From: Sipunculus nudus
Lineage: Eukaryota; Annelida; Sipuncula; Golfingiida; Sipunculidae
DNA length: 64,000 bases
Assembly (NCBI GenBank): GCA_026874595.1
Contig: CM049311.1
Location: forward strand, 12,739,676 to 12,803,675
Direction: 5' to 3'
How positions within the stretch are numbered: position 1 is the first letter of the stretch; every line of letters starts with the position of its first letter. Under the pieces are notes generated by a model. It ran no database searches. It was not told where the DNA came from and worked only from the letters and a program-made list of their open reading frames with translations. The position numbers and the translations under genes were made by a program. Of this stretch, positions 22,170 to 35,420 are shown piece after piece.

Positions 22170-24440
22170 ATACTGTCCAAGCCCCTTTTACAGTCACGGG
22201 ATGCACATAGCTTATATAATTCCACGAAAGTGCATATGGTGAATAAACTGTATACTGGCAGATATACCCAACATTCACGTGGCGAACACGCCACATTCAA
22301 GAAATCTCGTTGTTCTTTATTAAAGTTAACTTCATGAACCTTATTGAAAGGTTCCTATCATCCACACCCAGAAGACAATGAAACCATCGTATATAATTCA
22401 CAGTAAAATTGGCGTTTAATAGATTCAGGGCCCGTTATCGATATGATTCGTGTGTTACATAGGCATATTAATCATTAGGCGTACATTCCTTTTAATTTTC
22501 AGGTTTGACATCACAATTATATTTTTTTAATTCAAAGTAGTATATCTGGGAATTTAATTGGATCTGGCCATGTCCTAAACATATTTCTCGTCTTAAAACT
22601 CGTCGGCAACTATTATCCGTCATTTACTGGTTCTGACACATCTGGAGATTATTAAATATGTTACAGTATTTTACCTTAAATACTATGCAATGGTTTTCTT
22701 AAATTAGCAAACTTTACTTTAGTCATGTGGTCCCGTATAGTCTCTTGCGTGAGTGAAATGGCACATTGTTTAAAGTGTAGGTCTATAGCCCTTCAAAACA
22801 GGTGACATGGTGTGATTTTGTCTAATGCGGCACACACAAGCACTAGACCATACTACAGACTTAACACAATGGGAAGTTGCATAGTGTTTAAGAGGTCACG
22901 TGGTTTCCTCCGCCGCCAGGCACTTTTTATATCTGACCGCTAAACATTGACCAACAGACAAGATAAACTCTCCAGTGTCGTTGACAGTATTTAAACCATC
23001 AGTGTAACCTGTCTTCTTCTTATTATGTATCTTGGGGATTATTTTCTTTCCCCCAAGGGGGTGTGCATGTAATGCATGTATAAATCGCTTTTGGGGTAGA
23101 GACAAAACGAGTAATCGGTACCGGTTGCTAAAATAACAAAGGATGGTACTTTCCAAGTGTTTACTTTAAAAATACCATTAGCGTACAACAACGATGGACT
23201 GTGCTCCTTTTGTAGTAGGTGTTCAGATACTTCCAGAGTTTCCTTTCAGATACACACGCTTTCACAAGGATTTTGAGTTAAACTGACACGAGATGCTTTC
23301 ATTCCATCTAAATGCCAATAGATAGTCCAAGTAGTCCTTTGTTTTTTTGTTTGCGTGCTTTTAAGTGTTTCATCAAAGTGTATTGTGTGTTGTGCTTTAT
23401 ATTAACAATTTTCAATGAAAAGTAATATCTCCATTAACATTGTCAAGGCTGCACAATTTACAAAACAAACTTCCTGATATAGAAATAAAACAGGCTTCGA
23501 CCTTTTTTTAACATTTAAGATATTTTCAGATATGGATTTAGTTAAAAAAAAAACTAAATTGAAAAATATACAATATGTACAAAAGTGTACATTTTTTCTT
23601 TAATTTTGTGATTCAAAGTTTTTCGGGCATTGGGGTTGCATCAATATAATGATATAGATATACGAATGTCGATACAATTACCGATACGCTATTCAATACT
23701 GTATTTGACGTATAGAGGAAAACAATGACTTCTAACAAATATGGAGTCTAACTGCAGTGGAACCTGTCTGAAAGCCACTCCCTACCCCCCCCCCCCCCCC
23801 CACGGGACCATATTTGTCATTTTTATCAGAAGAATATAGATTTGTAAGCGATACATTCTTATGTCTTTTTTCATTGATGATGGCTATTAAGCATAAATCA
23901 AACATCACTTATTCAATCAAAACAAAGAGTGAAACAAAAACCAAGGAAACAAAGGGATAAAACCTTATTTGAATTTTTAGAAGTTTAATATATACCCATT
24001 TAAATTTATATCTAAAAATAATTACAGATTGGACTAAATTGATATCGAGCCTTTTTCCACCTCGCTTGATTGTTGGGAAATACATTCTAAACGGATTTTA
24101 ACTTAACGGAATTGCTTTTCAGTCCGGTTAAAAACAGTATACACTATACAGTGCATGTATATGCAAGTTTGTTAACTCTTTGATGGCAGAAGTAAGCAGT
24201 GAAAATTTATCGCCTTAAAGTATATGTAAAGCGGACAAGGATTGGAGCTGTTTATATATCCGCTCCAATTCTCACTGCAGGGAAATTCATTGTTGAACGT
24301 TTTTGTCCTCGAGTGAATAAAAAAACAAACTATCCAAAGAGAGACAGAAAAATTAGATATAACGTGTTTATAGTAGGATTCGGTAAAGTGAATTTTTATT
24401 CCATAACGGACGTTTTCGTAGTCAAGGAAATTATGCTTTA
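22170..24440. other. AT-rich intergenic sequence
   Basis: Apart from the short repeat match at 22902-22921 and a C run near 23784-23801, nothing was recognised. The open frames on either strand lack coding character. Confidence 0.4.
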
Positions 24441-24715
24441 TTATCTCCTCGCAACGAAGTAACGCCTCCGTTCGTTCATGCGTGCGTGCGTGTGTCCGGC
24501 CGTCTGGTTTTGGTTGTGGACCGATTTTAAGCCAAGCCATTCGACCAAAAAGTTTCATCTTTCACTAACTCGCCAACAGTTGAAGAACCATATCGATTTT
24601 TTAGGCCATTGGGTAAAGGGTCACAAATTGCCCTCCTGGTTTCGACATTGTGTAATACACCCATTCTAATTATGCTCTGGTGCGAGGGGATGCTCCGCTT
24701 TGCGGTGCCCTTGTT
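24441..24715 (+). mobile_element. Family F element, short Helentron-like
   Basis: About 275 bases. Near the 5' end CCTCGCAACG is mirrored near the 3' end by GTGCGAGGGG (complement CCCCTCGCAC). A TTCG/TGCG/TGTG microsatellite follows the 5' repeat (24471-24497). The 3' end has a small hairpin (CCGC TTT GCGG at 24694-24704), then GTGCCCTTGTT, the same CTTGTT tail as family A. Only one copy lies in the window, so the limits rest on this internal symmetry. Confidence 0.45.
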
Positions 24716-26720
24716 CTTACTGTTGCGCTTAATTAGTTTGCTTTAAGTTGAGTAATATTTCCTGCTGGCCAGCTCTCGTACAACGTATGGGTTAAGGTGA
24801 AAGTCACTTCGAAATATATTTTCAAATATTAAATTTATAGAAAAAGCAGACAATTTTGCTTTATGATAAATGTAGCTTAATTGTATGAAGAATATATCCA
24901 ATTTAATGACAAGTGGTAGGTCCTAATGTTGGCACAAGACACATATTCTGTAACCTATAATTTAAGAGTAATAACGATTACCTGGGAAGGCCCTCTATAT
25001 AAAATGATAAAGGCATAGTTTGACCTTCAAGCATAAAATCAGAACTTGCTCAGAGGACAAAGGAGTAAAATCTTCGGACCTAACAGTAAAACCTGACGTC
25101 CTTTATATTTTTTTTTATATTTATAAAATGATATTTTAGCAGGGGTAGATCAGGGATAAAGTCATAATTCCTTTGAGGCTAAAAACAATGTTGTTATACG
25201 GTTGTTGTTTTCTGCCATGTCCCCCTCATATATCTCCCCCCCCCCTCGTCCGTAGAAAAAAAATTATATAATTCCCACGATGTCTTTACTTGTTTTTGAA
25301 AGAAAATAGATGATTATCTTTTCAAATATTATAGTTCCCGTTGGCGGGAATTTGGGTAATTTCAACAAAATAGATTCTACTAAACAGGACAATAGAAAAT
25401 TAATAATCATAATATGAATTTTATGACATTTGAGTCCACATATACGCGTTTCTTCTCCATTTTGCCCGTATTTTTTTTTCATTTTTGAACTAGGCGTCGG
25501 GCACACACACACACGGTTTATCTAAAAACGTTTCCTTGCTAAAAAGTGCAGAGTCATCTAATTGTTTCCTGTCTATTGGCGTGAGTGAATCAAATAAAAA
25601 ATTCTATCGAAATATTCCATATCAGATTTGTTAATGACATTTTTCAATAATTCTGTACCCATTTTGATACGAAAAAAAAAATTTGAAGATAAAAAACTTT
25701 TTGAGTCCTGTTACCTGAAATATAGGTCAAGGTCACTCAAATTGGGTCAGAGTATTTGGGCCATCGTAAGGTAAATGTTGAGTTGGTAGCAATGAAATTG
25801 GATAGTTAAGTAGCAGAATAATTTTAATAATATTAATAATAATAATAGTAATAAGGCGAAAAAAAGGTATGGTTCTCAGGCATTTTTTTTTCAGAAATCA
25901 GTGCGGGCTGGCGGGATTTTTTATCTCATTTTTTGTATGATTCGGTAATATGATCATGGAAAAGCATGACAATAACATAATTGTTTTTCTCAACAGGTAA
26001 AAGCACTACATAACAATGAAAAACTTATCAAAATTGTATTATTTTATCTTCATGAAAGATGAAAATAAAAAAAAATGTTTGATGTGGGGGAGGAGGTTAA
26101 AATTGACGCGAGCGGTGCCTGAGAACTTCTGAGAAGAATAAGAAAAAGGATAAGAAGAATGACAAATATAAATATCATATAGATATATAATATGGATTAG
26201 TGGAAATAAAACGTGACAAAAGGTAGGTGACCTCCTTGTATTACTCCGATAAAAGCAGAGATAGTGAATTGGAAAACATGTTTAATGTTTTAACGGAAAC
26301 AGATTATGCATCCGAACATAAAGACAGCTTTTTAACCAGTACAGAGATACAATTTGACTTTCATTCATTCTAAAAACAGATATGATCATTGGGCTTATTT
26401 CATTAAATCATATCAAATAACCTTATATAAAAATGGCTGTGGTTATACAACTATATCTTAGACTATATAAAAAAATTATGTTAACTTTACAGTCACTTTA
26501 TAGTCATTTTATAACATACAGTTGGTGACGTAACCGGAGTTGAATTATTAAGTTCCCGAAGGAAAAAAAATGTTGACAAGAACTTGTATTTAACCATGCC
26601 TCCTATATAAAACTGGCCCATATATATTTAAACTGCACTCACAACAAATGTTTTTTATACGATTCTCCGTTGACTGACTAAATGTAATGATTATTGCATG
26701 GGAAGGCGAAAACCCAGCTG
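24716..26720. other. AT-rich intergenic sequence
   Basis: Contains C, A and T runs and a short CA run at 25501-25514. No exon or shared repeat was recognised. Confidence 0.4.
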
Positions 26721-26724
26721 AGCT

Positions 26725-26931
26725 TCACCATGGCGGAACAAATATCAGAAACTTGTCTTGTTCACGTGTAGATGTTTGACCAATACCAGATTGTAGTTGA
26801 GCAAAAGGTGTTTCCCGGTGTAGCTGTACATTCATGACTTTTACAATATGATCGGTAAAAGTGTCCACTTTCTGACTGCGTCTAAACAAAGGGACAAATG
26901 GGCGGTCTGCCCCGTGAACAACAATATTCAC
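26725..26931 (-). CDS. Candidate terminal exon, unrecognised protein
   Basis: On - a 68-codon frame runs from a possible acceptor (GGTAATAGAG| at about 26932-26940) to a TGA at 26725-26727. Base composition is more balanced than in the flanks and codon use looks protein-like: Val/Ile/Asp/His-rich start, balanced charge, end FLIFVPPW. It has no ATG at its start, so it would have to be spliced to an upstream exon, none of which was found. The polypyrimidine tract is weak. It could equally be a processed-gene fragment. No family was recognised. Confidence 0.3.
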   Translation of the reverse strand: MNIVVHGADRPFVPLFRRSQKVDTFTDHIVKVMNVQLHRETPFAQLQSGIGQTSTREQDKFLIFVPPW

Positions 26932-29229
26932 CTCTATTACCGTTTATGTTAATGACAGTACGGGTCATTAGTGTAACTGAAGTTAATCAATTCCATTACT
27001 TTATGGGTTGCTTGTCATTCCTGGAACTGCCATGAAGACTTGTTGAAATATTTAGGTTTTGCTGAGGCGTTCCCGTTGCCAATCATTCTTATTGTGTATC
27101 CACCATTGTTCAACAGTCTTCCATTTCATACGCTTTTTCCTAGCTCTCTCCTCCATAATAAAACCAGTTTGCCTGTAGAGATAAATATGAATTATTTATC
27201 ACCAAGTTCATACCAGCCGGAAATCCTTATAATTCAGACAACTGTAAATTTCTAAGATATTCTGGGCATCTTTCTCGCGAAATGATATATTGATGGCACC
27301 TTTCAGCTAACGACGTGTTTCATATGTACTGACGTCAGTAATTAATAGCAGTAACAACGTCCACTCCACGTCTGTCCGGAGTCAGATCACTTCAACATGC
27401 CGTGTCACCTGCCTACGTTTAACCGGACACTGTTTTCACTTAAACATGGACTCATTTATGGAAATCTCTATTGTAACAACAATGAGTGGCCCACGGGCAA
27501 TGATGCTCAGCTGAATTTTACACAATGGAAAATATAGATAAGAGAAATAAGACATTCATAAATGTTGACAATGGGAGAAGGAGAAATCTGAGAACTGTCA
27601 CTGGAACATTTTTGCTGATTTGTACTTCAAAAGTTATGTTGTTAAAATAATCATATATTTCTGCATATTTGACTGTCCAGATTAAGGTCATCAATTTTCG
27701 AACTTATCCGAAAGCTTGTTTGGATAATTGTGTGCAAATTTTAGGGAAAATATGTTGTACTTTACATAATTACTGGTATCACAAAAATCCTATATTTACC
27801 CAGATGTGAACTTAAAGTAACAGTCGAAAGTTATCACACATGTCAAAGAACATAGGTGAAATAATGGGAGAGTCAAGTTTTAGGAAAATCTATGCAAATT
27901 CATATATATCTGCAGATTTGACCTTGAAGATGATCTCAACAAATATGGAATCATTCGGGTAAAGGCTACTCATTGTAGACGTCAAGGCCCCATTGAATGG
28001 CTTCTATCCTATGACCCATGTTCATGCATGTGCAGAATATGAAATGAATGTGGCGGTGATGAGTTACTAAACAGTGCAAAAGCTGCAAAAGGATTAGAGG
28101 TGGGGCCACTAGTTTTCTATACAAGACAAAGATACACAATATCGGGTATCTTTTTTTAGGGGGGGGGGAAGTGGTATATCCATAACTTAGACGTGGCCTG
28201 TGATATCCTGGCTTAAGCATGGACACCCAATGACAGCCCCATGAGCGATTTCGAAAAACTGGGAGAAATAAACCTGTCAGGGTTCGAAAAGGGTTCTGGA
28301 ATTGCAGGACAGCGTCGGCGTAGAATCTCTCTGCGGGAAGTTTGTTGGCGAGCGTGCCAAATTCTAAAAAAAAAACAGATTAAACAGAAAAAAATAGATG
28401 TTTTTAGAACGATTGATTTAGCTTTTCTTATGTGATTTACATATGCAAGTCTAGGTTTCATCGTCTTATCATTTTCTATGCACATGTGAAGTTTGGAAAG
28501 ATCCGGGGAAAATCTTTTGATTTCTCTGGATATGATGGATTGACTGCAGCAGTAGCGTGAACGTGGTGGCGGTGGCACGAGCCTCAACGTGTGAGGTGCT
28601 CAAACGCACGTTTTCGTTTCGTAAATCACAGAGAGTGGGTCACAGTGACCGCGTAAGTTTAATTTATGGGCTATAAATTGCCATCTTCAAAAAACCAGGT
28701 TATCATGCTTCAGCATAGATTCATAGCAGGTGGGGTCACTAGTCTACTGCAACAGTTCAAGTTCTGGAAGAGCAATCAGCTTTCGGGATTTCATGACAAT
28801 CCATAAACCATTTTTGAGATTCCTGTCTTTTTTAATGTTTTTTACAGACAGGGATATTAGTTTCTGATGAGCTGAAACAGAAGTTTGCGCTCGGTAACAT
28901 ATCACGTAGGTGTCCTACTTTTAAAACTATAAAGATGACATATCAAGACCTGTCATAAGTGAAATTTCCTGGGCCTCATAATTTAGATTTGTGTCCCGCT
29001 GAAGTTTGAACATCCTGAGGCCTTGTGATATTGATTTTGCACCGCTGAAGTTTCGACTGATGGATAAAATTGTCCTCTTAACATGTACAAGTAAAATTCT
29101 TTTAAAAATTAGGAAATAATGCAAATAGCACCACTAGACTTCTGCAGCATATTCCTTCATGATCAATTAGCAATCTGGTTTTCAAGGTAATCATGCAGTC
29201 CAGGCGTTCCTGTGAAATCTGGCCTAGTG
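26932..29229. other. Intergenic sequence
   Basis: No supported exon. Around 28210-28620 both strands are open in a mildly GC-richer patch (64 and 124 codons), without recognisable product. The rest is AT-rich. Confidence 0.35.
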
Positions 29230-29445
29230 TAGGAATTTTTACTGTGTGGAGACTTGGAATTGATACAAGTTTCCGGACCGTTTTTTTTTTTTATAGTTTC
29301 CAAGGAGATTTATCCGGCTGCCGAGTTTGGTGTTTTTAGCCCTCACAGTTTCAGTTTGTGTACTGCTAACGGACACTCGGATTGACGGCCGGGCAGACGG
29401 AAGACAGAAAAAGAGTGGTCGCAACAGCTCAGATGACGTCAAATC
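29230..29445 (-). mobile_element. Family A element, 3'-truncated copy A4
   Basis: Read on -, GACGTCATCTGAGCTGTTGC and then CACTCTTTTTCTGTCTTCCG parallel the A1 start at 858-897. A GTCC/GTCT-like stretch and CTCCTTGGAAAC follow, as in A1 near 1005-1017. Only the 5' quarter of the family body is present; no 3' terminus was seen. Confidence 0.5.
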
Positions 29446-29607
29446 AGTAGAGTAAATAAAAGGCTTTGCATGTTGAGGCATTCCTTTCATAACACCCACA
29501 AACTGTTTGTTCAGTTAAAATGAGTTAAAATTAAACCTCCTGTATCGCTCACCTCATGCCTGTCACCGTAACACGTATGATTTTACAGGTTTCAATGTGA
29601 GCATTTC

Positions 29608-29688
29608 AATATAGGAGGGATGGGGGTATATACCCCCCCCCCACACACACAGACTTTTTTGCAAGGGGGGATGGTCAATGTAATCATC
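29608..29688 (-). repeat. C/G-run dispersed repeat, copy 2
   Basis: The reverse complement of this segment matches 77-153: GATGATTACATTGACCATCC, a C run, then GGGTATATACCCCCATCCC. A CA run has expanded between the two parts. Confidence 0.6.
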
Positions 29689-29920
29689 CCCCCTACTATT
29701 CAGATAATAATATTTATATCTTGCAAATGTTAAATTGTAGTCTTTGGTTCTATTTATGAGTAAACTATGAAATATTATATTTTAACCTAATTAAGAACTG
29801 ACTTATACTGGAAACATAATACCTTACTTTTAAAAACCTCATAATTTATTTGTATACCTTGTAATATATTTGAAATGTGATTTAGTATATATATATTTGA
29901 AATGTGTCACACAGACGCAA

Positions 29921-30008
29921 AAAAAAAAGATATATGTGTGTGAGAGAGTCTGTGTGTGTGTGTCCAAGTTCCCCTCCCCCAGCCCCCCCCCCCCCACACA
30001 CACACACT
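29921..30008 (+). repeat. Low-complexity A, TG, C and CA runs
   Basis: An A run, GTGTGTG tracts, a C run of about 13 and a CA tract follow one another. The open frames at 29839-30089 are artefacts of these runs. Confidence 0.7.
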
Positions 30009-30879
30009 CTGGAAGATAAGTTGACGCCACTGTACACGGGTCATGCGGGAGTGTTCTTCCTTACAGAAGATAATACGGCCGTATATTGATCATAATGATA
30101 ATGGACAACCGGAGCCTAAATATATTCAAACTGATCGATTAAACAAATGTGGACCTGGTCATTTGCTTAATGGACGATCATAAACTAGCACTGGCGCCTT
30201 AGTAATCCGGTGAGAGATGGCGGGGCGTCAGGTACATCATGGGGTTTTAAAGATACCCCGCCCTTCCCCGACATCCTTCATACTGAGCATATAAATTATA
30301 TTTCTTGAAATGTTCCGAAGAATTGTAATTTACTCCTTTTTACCTGAGTGTCGGGCCCACATTTATAACCGCATTCCAAACGCTGTGGGAAATAGCTATA
30401 ACTTGCTTATATTTAATATGGAGTAGTGTAGGTGTAGCGTATTGACTATAATCGTTTGTTGGTGCTAATCGCTTGAAGGAGGATTGTTCTCTCATTCTGA
30501 AATGTTAACCGGTGTCAGCACATTTTAGGTATAGGTCCTCTTTTGGGACACCTTCCTTCCTTTGAGTATGTGTCTATGCTTTAGCAGGTAGCCTTGAACT
30601 GGGCCAGGATATATTAATATTTCTTATTTGCTTAATATGCCATTTCCTTGAGGAATACATCTTTTCTTATATAAGTAATGGGCCTGACACTACAAGTTTA
30701 TGTCTGTTTTGTCACTATGTAAGTTATTGATTCTTTTTAAATATTTTTTGTTGGAGGTAACCGCCTTCATTTTTAAATGCTAGCTTAACCAAGTATATGT
30801 ACATCTGCAGAATTCTATTCCGCTTTCGGACTCCTTGACAGGGCAGTATCACACGCTTCCTCTCATTTAAATCCTGGTG
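30009..30879. other. AT-rich intergenic sequence
   Basis: No coding or repeat structure was recognised. Confidence 0.4.
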
Positions 30880-31133
30880 TCAACCAGACCAGGTTACCCC
30901 TGCACCTACGGGACCTGGGTGTGTAATCGTCCCCATTGCTGGGTCATACCACCGAGGTACCCCCGAAAGGCGCACTCGTTTGTGAGTGAAACACGGCCGT
31001 TGGGCAATTAAGCCTGCGGAGCGCTCACCGTAGGTTGGGGCCGACCGAGAAAAATCTTACCGCTTTGGCTGAGATTCGAACTAACGATCTCCCAGCTTTG
31101 AGTCCTGTGCTCTACCCCTTAGCCACAGAAGCC
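30880..31133 (-). mobile_element. tRNA-derived SINE, degenerate
   Basis: On - the 5' head starts near 31133 (GGCTTCTGTGGCTAAGGGGT). It contains an A box, TGGCTAAGGGG (31115-31125), and a B box, AGTTCGAATCTC (31071-31082), at tRNA-like spacing. The anticodon arm does not pair and the acceptor arm is lost, so this is not a working tRNA. A GC-rich body of about 190 bases follows. Known biology: such heads with internal pol III promoters define tRNA-derived SINEs. No second copy lies in the window. Confidence 0.5.
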
Positions 31134-33406
31134 GGTGCCACCATGTAAGTCAAAATCTGCTACCCTGAATTAAGGTCACAGTTAATGGTCATGTCTGACG
31201 GAACCCTCATGTGTCTGCACAATGATCTCCTTATCCCGGTAAAATTTAGATGAGGTTCATCCTGATTTTTTTTTAATTTGATTCCAGTATTTTTATTGAC
31301 ACAGGAAAGTAGACACTATAATATTTTAGGAACTATTATAATTTCCTGGTCGTAACCAAAGGATAAGCGAGCAATACAAACTTACATGAAGTATGGGTGC
31401 CTTTTCCTTCCGCATACATGCCGGCCCGCATGGTGAAAATCCAACAATTGTTTTATCATTTTCTCCTTTCCATACTTTTGGGCCCACTTGCAACAGTGTT
31501 GACTTTTTCAGGCTGGCCGTTTGTAGATATCGTATGCGGCATAAAACCACTATATATAAGCCTGACTGGTGAGATACAATTTTAATCCGCCTTGAGCCTT
31601 GACTCCACAGTATAAAAGTTATATTTGATATTGGATTTGAAACATTACACTAACATTTAAGATATTATATATGTATTGATAAATGCGTTTCCGGTAATAA
31701 ATTGATTATCCCTGTGTTCAGCGTGAATCCCAAACGGACAAAAAATCCGCATGTGTGGAAAAGCAACCTGTACTGTCGCTGGTTATTTATACGATCAACA
31801 TTCTCCCTCATAATTCATCCATTTATTCTAGAGTGCACTTTTAACGTACTTCAAGGAGGGTAAACTTGTTTAGCTTTAAAATAAAAAAAAATACACAACA
31901 CCGTTTTCATGCTGGTGTTTTGAAACTGATGTATGATTTCTTCCAATAACAACTTTACCATGTTATTGCCAACGGAGGTAGAAGATGGTAATACGTGATC
32001 AACGTGTGTGTATGTTTTCGATCTCACCATGTTTACCACTATTTTTCTGTTGTCCAAAAAAAATCAACCGATAATAAATAAACAAATTTAATCCTATCTT
32101 TTGTGGTCTTATAGGTTTAGTCTCACTCAAAATTTTTAATTTAAACAAGAACTTTCTTATATATTTTGTGGACAGGCAAGATATATTATTGTCTTTCAAG
32201 ATTCCCCAAATTATTATATTAACGTACATTACCGTCATGATGAACTAATGATTCTGAAACTTACCACTAGCAGTCCTGAGTCAAGATGGATATATTTAAA
32301 AAAGGTCATACAGTTAAAATGAAAAGTTCAGCAAAACATGTTATAAAAAGACATGTAACTGGTTATGTAGCAAAAGAAAATAAAGGGACATAATCAGGAG
32401 CAATAGTATACCTATTCTGTCAGACTATCATTTCTGTTTTGCTTTATTCAAAAGTTTCCAGCAAAACCACCCCACCACACAGTATTGTAGGCCAGCCAAA
32501 TTCTGAAAAGTCCTCTAGAATTATTTTTTCCAAGATCGCATGTTAATAGAAAGCATCCATGTGGGATCTGTCAGGTGTTGGGAGGTGAACAGATGTGGGT
32601 GGACGAAATTTGAATGTAAAGGTCATTTTTAAGGTCATCAACGTCACAAGGTATTTCATTTCGGTGTTTTCCTTGTTTGTTGTAATACGTCACTTTTTCC
32701 ATTCAATGTCCATAATATACATTTATTTTGTTGATTGAAAATGAAAATTGAGTATTGTTAACTGATAAACTTACAAAGAATAAAAAATGTAGATACTTTA
32801 CTACATGGGACTTTATATTCACTGAATTTGTAACCCTGTGTCTGCACTGCAATAGTCTGATCGTCCTGTCTGTGTGTTTGTCTCTCACTCTTCTCTGAGA
32901 TATGTGAATGCACATTGTTATACTTCTTCAATTGTAGTGTCAAATGTCAAAAAATACTAGCATGGACATGCTGCTATGCCGACAGTAGTGTTAAGAATAA
33001 AGATATGATAAAATATAATGACAAAATGTATGTCAATGTTTATATTTATTATTGAATATCTTTTATTGATTAATCGTTTGCATTCAGGGTTAATTTCTTA
33101 ATATCTTGATTAAAAGTCCCAGGTGTATGAAAACAATTTAGTCATATGCAAATATGATGACATTTATAATTACAGATAATAATATTAGCTTGGTAATTTG
33201 ACTGATATTGTCCTCAAAAGCTATACCTTTTCATTATTAATTCAAATATTTCATCAAGCAGGTTTAGTGATATGACATGCATCATTTTTTTACCTTGAAT
33301 ATTGGTCGACCTGAATGCTGTTTATGCAAGATTTCGAGTTAATATTTGAATTAAAAGACCCTAATATAAGCTGTTAAAATCTTGCTGTACAAACCTTGAT
33401 GCTGTT
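31134..33406. other. AT-rich intergenic sequence
   Basis: Several short open frames, none with family or splice support. Nothing repeated elsewhere in the window was noticed. Confidence 0.4.
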
Positions 33407-33733
33407 TGGAGCTGTAATCAATTAACCCCCTGTAAACGTAACATCGATGTACAAGGTGCCTGCTGATGATATGTGTTGGTAAGGAAACAAAAGATGCATT
33501 AGGAAAATGGAGTTTTAATTAATAACCTCCTTGTAAAAGAAACATCAAGGTGTCTACTGATGATTTGGTAAGGATACAAAAGTTGCTTTAGGAAAATAGA
33601 TCTTTCATTTATTCACTCATTGTAGAAGTAACATTAAGATGCCTGCTGATGATATGCGCTGGAAAGGTTACAAAAGCTGCATTACGAAAATGGAGCTGTA
33701 ATCAGTTAACTGCTTGTGAAAGTAATATTGAAT
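33407..33733 (+). repeat. Tandem ~90-100 bp repeat, three full units plus a partial
   Basis: Each unit runs through a GGAG/AGAT start, 'TT.A..C.CTTGTA.A.GTAACAT', then 'A(A/G)GTG(C/T)CT.CTGATGAT' and ends 'ACAAAAG.TGCATTA.GAAAAT'. The CTGATGAT phrase recurs at about 33460, 33554 and 33643. A lone further copy is at 34785-34855, so the unit is also dispersed. Confidence 0.65.
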
Positions 33734-33854
33734 TTAGCCATGAGAACCCGACTCAGTAGGCAATCGGATAATTTGCCAGAGGGTTGATATGACGCTATGT
33801 TGAATGATGTACCATAATGAGGAATAAGTAAGGTACATCAATATTCAGCTACAA

Positions 33855-33856
<2 letters not shown>

Positions 33857-33909
<53 letters not shown>
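33857..33909 (+). repeat. (AT)n microsatellite
   Basis: Uninterrupted AT dinucleotides, about 26 repeats. Confidence 0.9.
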
Positions 33910-33911
<2 letters not shown>

Positions 33912-34784
33912 AAGAGATAGACATGGGCACCTGTGTCTTTCTTGTCCCCTCTGTACATGGCGAGAGGTTGGTATTGTGTTATGCAGCGTATTCTTCAGGC
34001 TAGAATTAGTACTAAATTAAGAATCTGCCGTCTCAGCTAGTTACCAATAGAAGTTATATAGTCATATATCGACACCTACATTAAGTTTCAGTGTTTGGTA
34101 TTTTTGCAATCAAAGGATGTAACTTTGATGTTCAGCTGAAATGTGTAACCGTTTGATGATAAGCAGTGTTCAATAAATTTAATGCTATGTTACCATTCCC
34201 GTCCAATTTTGTTGCTTTTACCTTTTGGAAAGTTCTTTGGGCTCTTCTCATGAGTTTTCATCACCAAAAAGTTGTATATTAAATAAAGAGCACTCTTAAC
34301 AGCGGTATACAGGAGTAAAATGTTCTACACAGATACCAACACGACTATCCTGGTCCAATAGATTAATTACTAATAAGCTGAAGCACATTTGACTGTGTAC
34401 TTGCTTTGAAGCACATTTCTGCTGTATCTAAACTTAAAACATTATCAAAAGATACCCGAAGTAATTTTACAGATTTATCAAAAATGATTTTCCATGAATT
34501 AGTTGTCGAATTTTATAATTATATTCAACCCATCCATTGCAAATGTTTTAAATTAATTTACAAGTGTACTCAAACCATTGCCAAGTGGTAGATGATTCTG
34601 ACATAAAGTGTCTCTTTTAACTGTAGATTTCACTATTATACTTATAAAGACCAAAACACATCGACACAAGTGTCGTGCAGGAAGCGTTAAAACTAGTAAA
34701 AGTCGCTTCTGTTTGTTTATCTAATTATCTTGAACAATCTGCAGATCTGACTGGAACCTGACAGGCACCCCCCATCTCCACCCC
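33910..34784. other. AT-rich intergenic sequence
   Basis: No coding or repeat structure was recognised. Confidence 0.4.
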
Positions 34785-34855
34785 CAAGGTGCCTGCTGAT
34801 GACATACTTACGTGAGGATACAAAAGTTTCATTACGAAAATGGAGGTGGTTTCCT
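34785..34855 (+). repeat. Dispersed single unit of the 33407-33733 repeat
   Basis: AAGGTGCCTGCTGATGACAT and then ATTACGAAAATGGAG match the tandem units 1.1 kb upstream; a C-rich stretch precedes it. Confidence 0.55.
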
Positions 34856-35283
34856 CTACCAAAAATTCCCTTAGAAAAGTCTTATCAATAAGAAGGGTAT
34901 TATACACATTAGACGGAAGGTAAGGGTTCCCTTGTACCCCCACACTAAATAGAACCACCCTTATCGTTCCCGTTGTGTCTTTAGCGCTTTTGGATATTAA
35001 GTAAATAAATAAAGTGGCAAAATAAACAGCAATAGCTGTTTCTAATACCCATCCGCAGATTATAGTTCCTGTATACCTATAGTTATTTAAACACCTTCAT
35101 TCAGCGCCAAAAAATTAGAAAAATGGAACCTAAAAATTGCATCTTTATTAAAATCATGTAAAGGTAGCCATCAAAATATAATGAAAGAATCCACACATGG
35201 ATGGGTCCCAATCTTTTTGACAAATTCCCTAAAGTAAAGCATTAGCTGATCCATATATATGTCGGTACCTGAAGAGCTCATGC

Positions 35284-35420
35284 CATGCATGGTGGAGTAA
35301 AAGTTAGAGCGCTGGACCTGTGACCGCAAAATTGTGGGTTCGTGTTCCGTTCAGACCGCCGTCTGCGCTAAGGCTCATGGCCAAAGTCTATACGACAAGG
35401 GTACGCTACAGGATTTAGAA
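35284..35420 (+). mobile_element. tRNA-derived SINE, degenerate
   Basis: The head GGTGGAGTAAAAGTTAGAGC (an A-box-like string with mutations) is followed by GCTGGACCTGTGACCGCAAA (an anticodon-arm-like segment) and by GTGGGTTCGTGTTCCG (a B-box-like string at 35335-35350). A body with GTTCAGACCGCCGTCTGCGC follows, then an A run and a G run. The order fits a tRNA-derived SINE. The cloverleaf is not maintained. Confidence 0.5.

Noticed and set aside
31071-31133. tRNA gene on -
   Set aside because: A and B boxes are present but the anticodon and acceptor stems do not pair; it is a SINE head.
35284-35361. tRNA gene on +
   Set aside because: A box is mutated and the arms do not fold into a cloverleaf; a SINE head fits better.
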